From DATEPR01 sp036503065 (GTDB lineage: Bacteria; Actinomycetota; Actinomycetes; Mycobacteriales; Pseudonocardiaceae), in NCBI GenBank assembly GCA_036503065.1, contig DASXXM010000638.1, positions 1-6,945 on the forward strand: a stretch of 6,945 nucleotides of DNA. The letters are read 5' to 3'. Position 1 is the stretch's first letter, and each line of letters opens with the position of its first letter. Positions 6,200 to 6,945 of the stretch are shown here, one piece after another. The position numbers and the translations under genes are program-made. The notes beneath the pieces were generated by a model. The model saw only the letters and a list, made by a program, of their open reading frames with translations. It did no database searches and was not told the origin of the DNA.

Positions 6200-6230
6200 A
6201 TCTGATCACGGTGGCAGGACGTGACCAGAT
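6200..6230 (-). terminator. candidate terminator hairpin directly after the EAL gene
   Basis: Positions 6200-6210 and 6220-6230 form an 11-bp inverted repeat with a 9-nt loop. Ten pairs are Watson-Crick, and one is a G-U pair in minus-strand RNA. The stem starts 2 nt after the EAL-gene stop codon (6233-6235). No U-run follows. Its place suggests that it ends the EAL transcript before the operon, though it could also be an operator. Confidence 0.45.
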
Positions 6231-6232
6231 TG

Positions 6233-6943
6233 TCACGAGCTGGCTGTCGGCGTCGGGAGCGGGCCCGCGGCGATGAGGGCGTGGAAGTCGCGGACCGGCA
6301 CGGCTTTGGAGAACAGCCAGCCCTGGTAGGCGTCGACGCCCATGCCGCGGAGCACGTGGAACTGGGTCGGTGTCTCGACGCCCTCCGCGACACAGTTGCG
6401 GCCCATCGCCCTCGACATGTCCACGACCGCGCTGGCCACCGCGAAGTCGGACGAGTCGTTCCCGACGCCCGCCACGAACTGGCGGTCCACCTTGATGATC
6501 TGGACCGGCAACTCCTTGAGCCGGGCCAGCGACGAGTAGCCGGTACCGAAGTCGTCGACCGCGAACCGGACACCACGGTCGACCAGCTCGGACATCGCGG
6601 CCAGCGACCGGTTCGGCAGGTCGATCAGGCTGGTCTCGACCAGTTCCAGCACCACCCGCTCCCACGGGATGCCCGCCTCGAGCACCGCGTTCGCCACGAT
6701 GTCCACGAACTCCGGATCGCCGGGCACCAGGCCGGCCAGGTTGACCGCGACGGACACCGGCTTGCCGCAGTTCGTACCCCAGGTCGCCGCCTCGCGCAGC
6801 GCGCCGCGCAACACCCAGCGGTCCAGCTCGCGCATCAGGCCGCCCTGCTCGGCCACCGGCAGGAACACGTCCGGCGCCAGCATGCCCCGGTCCGGGTGCG
6901 GCCAGCGGACCAGCGCCTCCGCGGTCTGGATCGCGCCGTCCGG
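6233..6943 (-). CDS. EAL-domain cyclic-di-GMP phosphodiesterase (5'-partial)
   Basis: The EAL domain hydrolyses cyclic-di-GMP to pGpG. The frame is open to the right edge of the window, and 236 codons plus TGA (6233-6235) are visible. In fragment numbering the catalytic set is complete: E9 of EALVR, N68 (VNLA), E100 (ELVET), D130/D131 (DDFGTGYSSL), K151 (IKVDRQF), E187 and E190 (VAEGVET), and Q207 (YQGWLF). Spacing between these residues equals that of the enzyme RocR as I remember it, so the domain is probably active. The ATG at 6883 lies inside the domain, after the EAL motif, and is not a start. Full-length proteins of this kind usually carry sensor (PAS, GAF, membrane) and often GGDEF domains upstream, which are not visible. 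The protein ends in a short PTPTASS tail soon after the domain. Its link to the transport operon is only proximity. Confidence 0.93.
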   Translation of the reverse strand, partial: PDGAIQTAEALVRWPHPDRGMLAPDVFLPVAEQGGLMRELDRWVLRGALREAATWGTNCGKPVSVAVNLAGLVPGDPEFVDIVANAVLEAGIPWERVVLELVETSLIDLPNRSLAAMSELVDRGVRFAVDDFGTGYSSLARLKELPVQIIKVDRQFVAGVGNDSSDFAVASAVVDMSRAMGRNCVAEGVETPTQFHVLRGMGVDAYQGWLFSKAVPVRDFHALIAAGPLPTPTASS

Positions 6944-6945
6944 CC

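Noticed and set aside
6220..6237. Perfect CGTGAC-N6-GTCACG inverted repeat overlapping the EAL stop codon
   Set aside because: It is short and competes with the longer 6200-6230 stem. I kept it only as a note and not as a separate operator call.
1..6945. tRNA or rRNA genes, CRISPR arrays, insertion sequences, toxin-antitoxin or defence genes
   Set aside because: I searched by eye on both strands and saw no cloverleaf, repeat-spacer pattern, transposase motif or related product. The coding space is filled by ordinary transport, regulatory and signalling genes.

Overview
The window reads as a stretch of chromosome from a high-GC actinobacterium. Codon third positions are strongly G/C, one start is GTG, ribosome binding sites are purine-rich (GGAGG or AAGGA), and the families are common in soil actinomycetes. 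The sequence alone does not let me name a genus. There are no rRNA or tRNA genes, CRISPR arrays, transposases or phage genes.

Layout, left to right. (1) 2-721, plus strand: an IclR-family transcriptional regulator that lacks its N-terminus because the window starts inside it. (2) 735-2399, minus strand: a 14-helix APC-superfamily amino-acid permease, convergent with the regulator and only 13 bp from it. A GC-rich hairpin (688-718) lies over the two gene ends. (3) 2400-2647: the largest non-coding gap. It holds the permease leader, a candidate promoter among repeated TTAACG sites, and a 58-nt imperfect hairpin just after the next operon. (4) 2648-6106, minus strand: a four-gene ABC importer operon of the quaternary-ammonium / osmoprotectant type (OpuC / OsmU-like). 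Its transcription order is ATPase, permease, permease, lipoprotein binding protein, and every junction is a 4-bp ATGA overlap. (5) 6107-6232: a short gap with a stop-adjacent hairpin and a weak candidate promoter for the operon. (6) 6233-6943, minus strand: the C-terminal part of an EAL-domain cyclic-di-GMP phosphodiesterase, cut by the right edge of the window.

How the genes may work together. The four-gene operon should make one complete membrane importer for betaine/choline/carnitine-like compatible solutes or a related cation. The lipoprotein captures the ligand outside, the two permeases form the channel, and the ATPase drives import. The ATPase C-terminal extension sits where homologues carry regulatory CBS domains. 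The neighbouring APC permease is a separate, probably proton-coupled amino-acid carrier with its own control region. The IclR regulator may act on a nearby transport or catabolic gene, but its target is not shown here. A hairpin follows each of the three complete minus-strand transcription units or gene ends, so the EAL gene, the ABC operon and the permease look like independent units.

I found no evidence for a new biological system. The most notable signals are non-coding: the 58-nt hairpin and the TTAACG repeat cluster. Next comes the ligand pocket of the binding protein, which does not look like a full OpuC aromatic cage.
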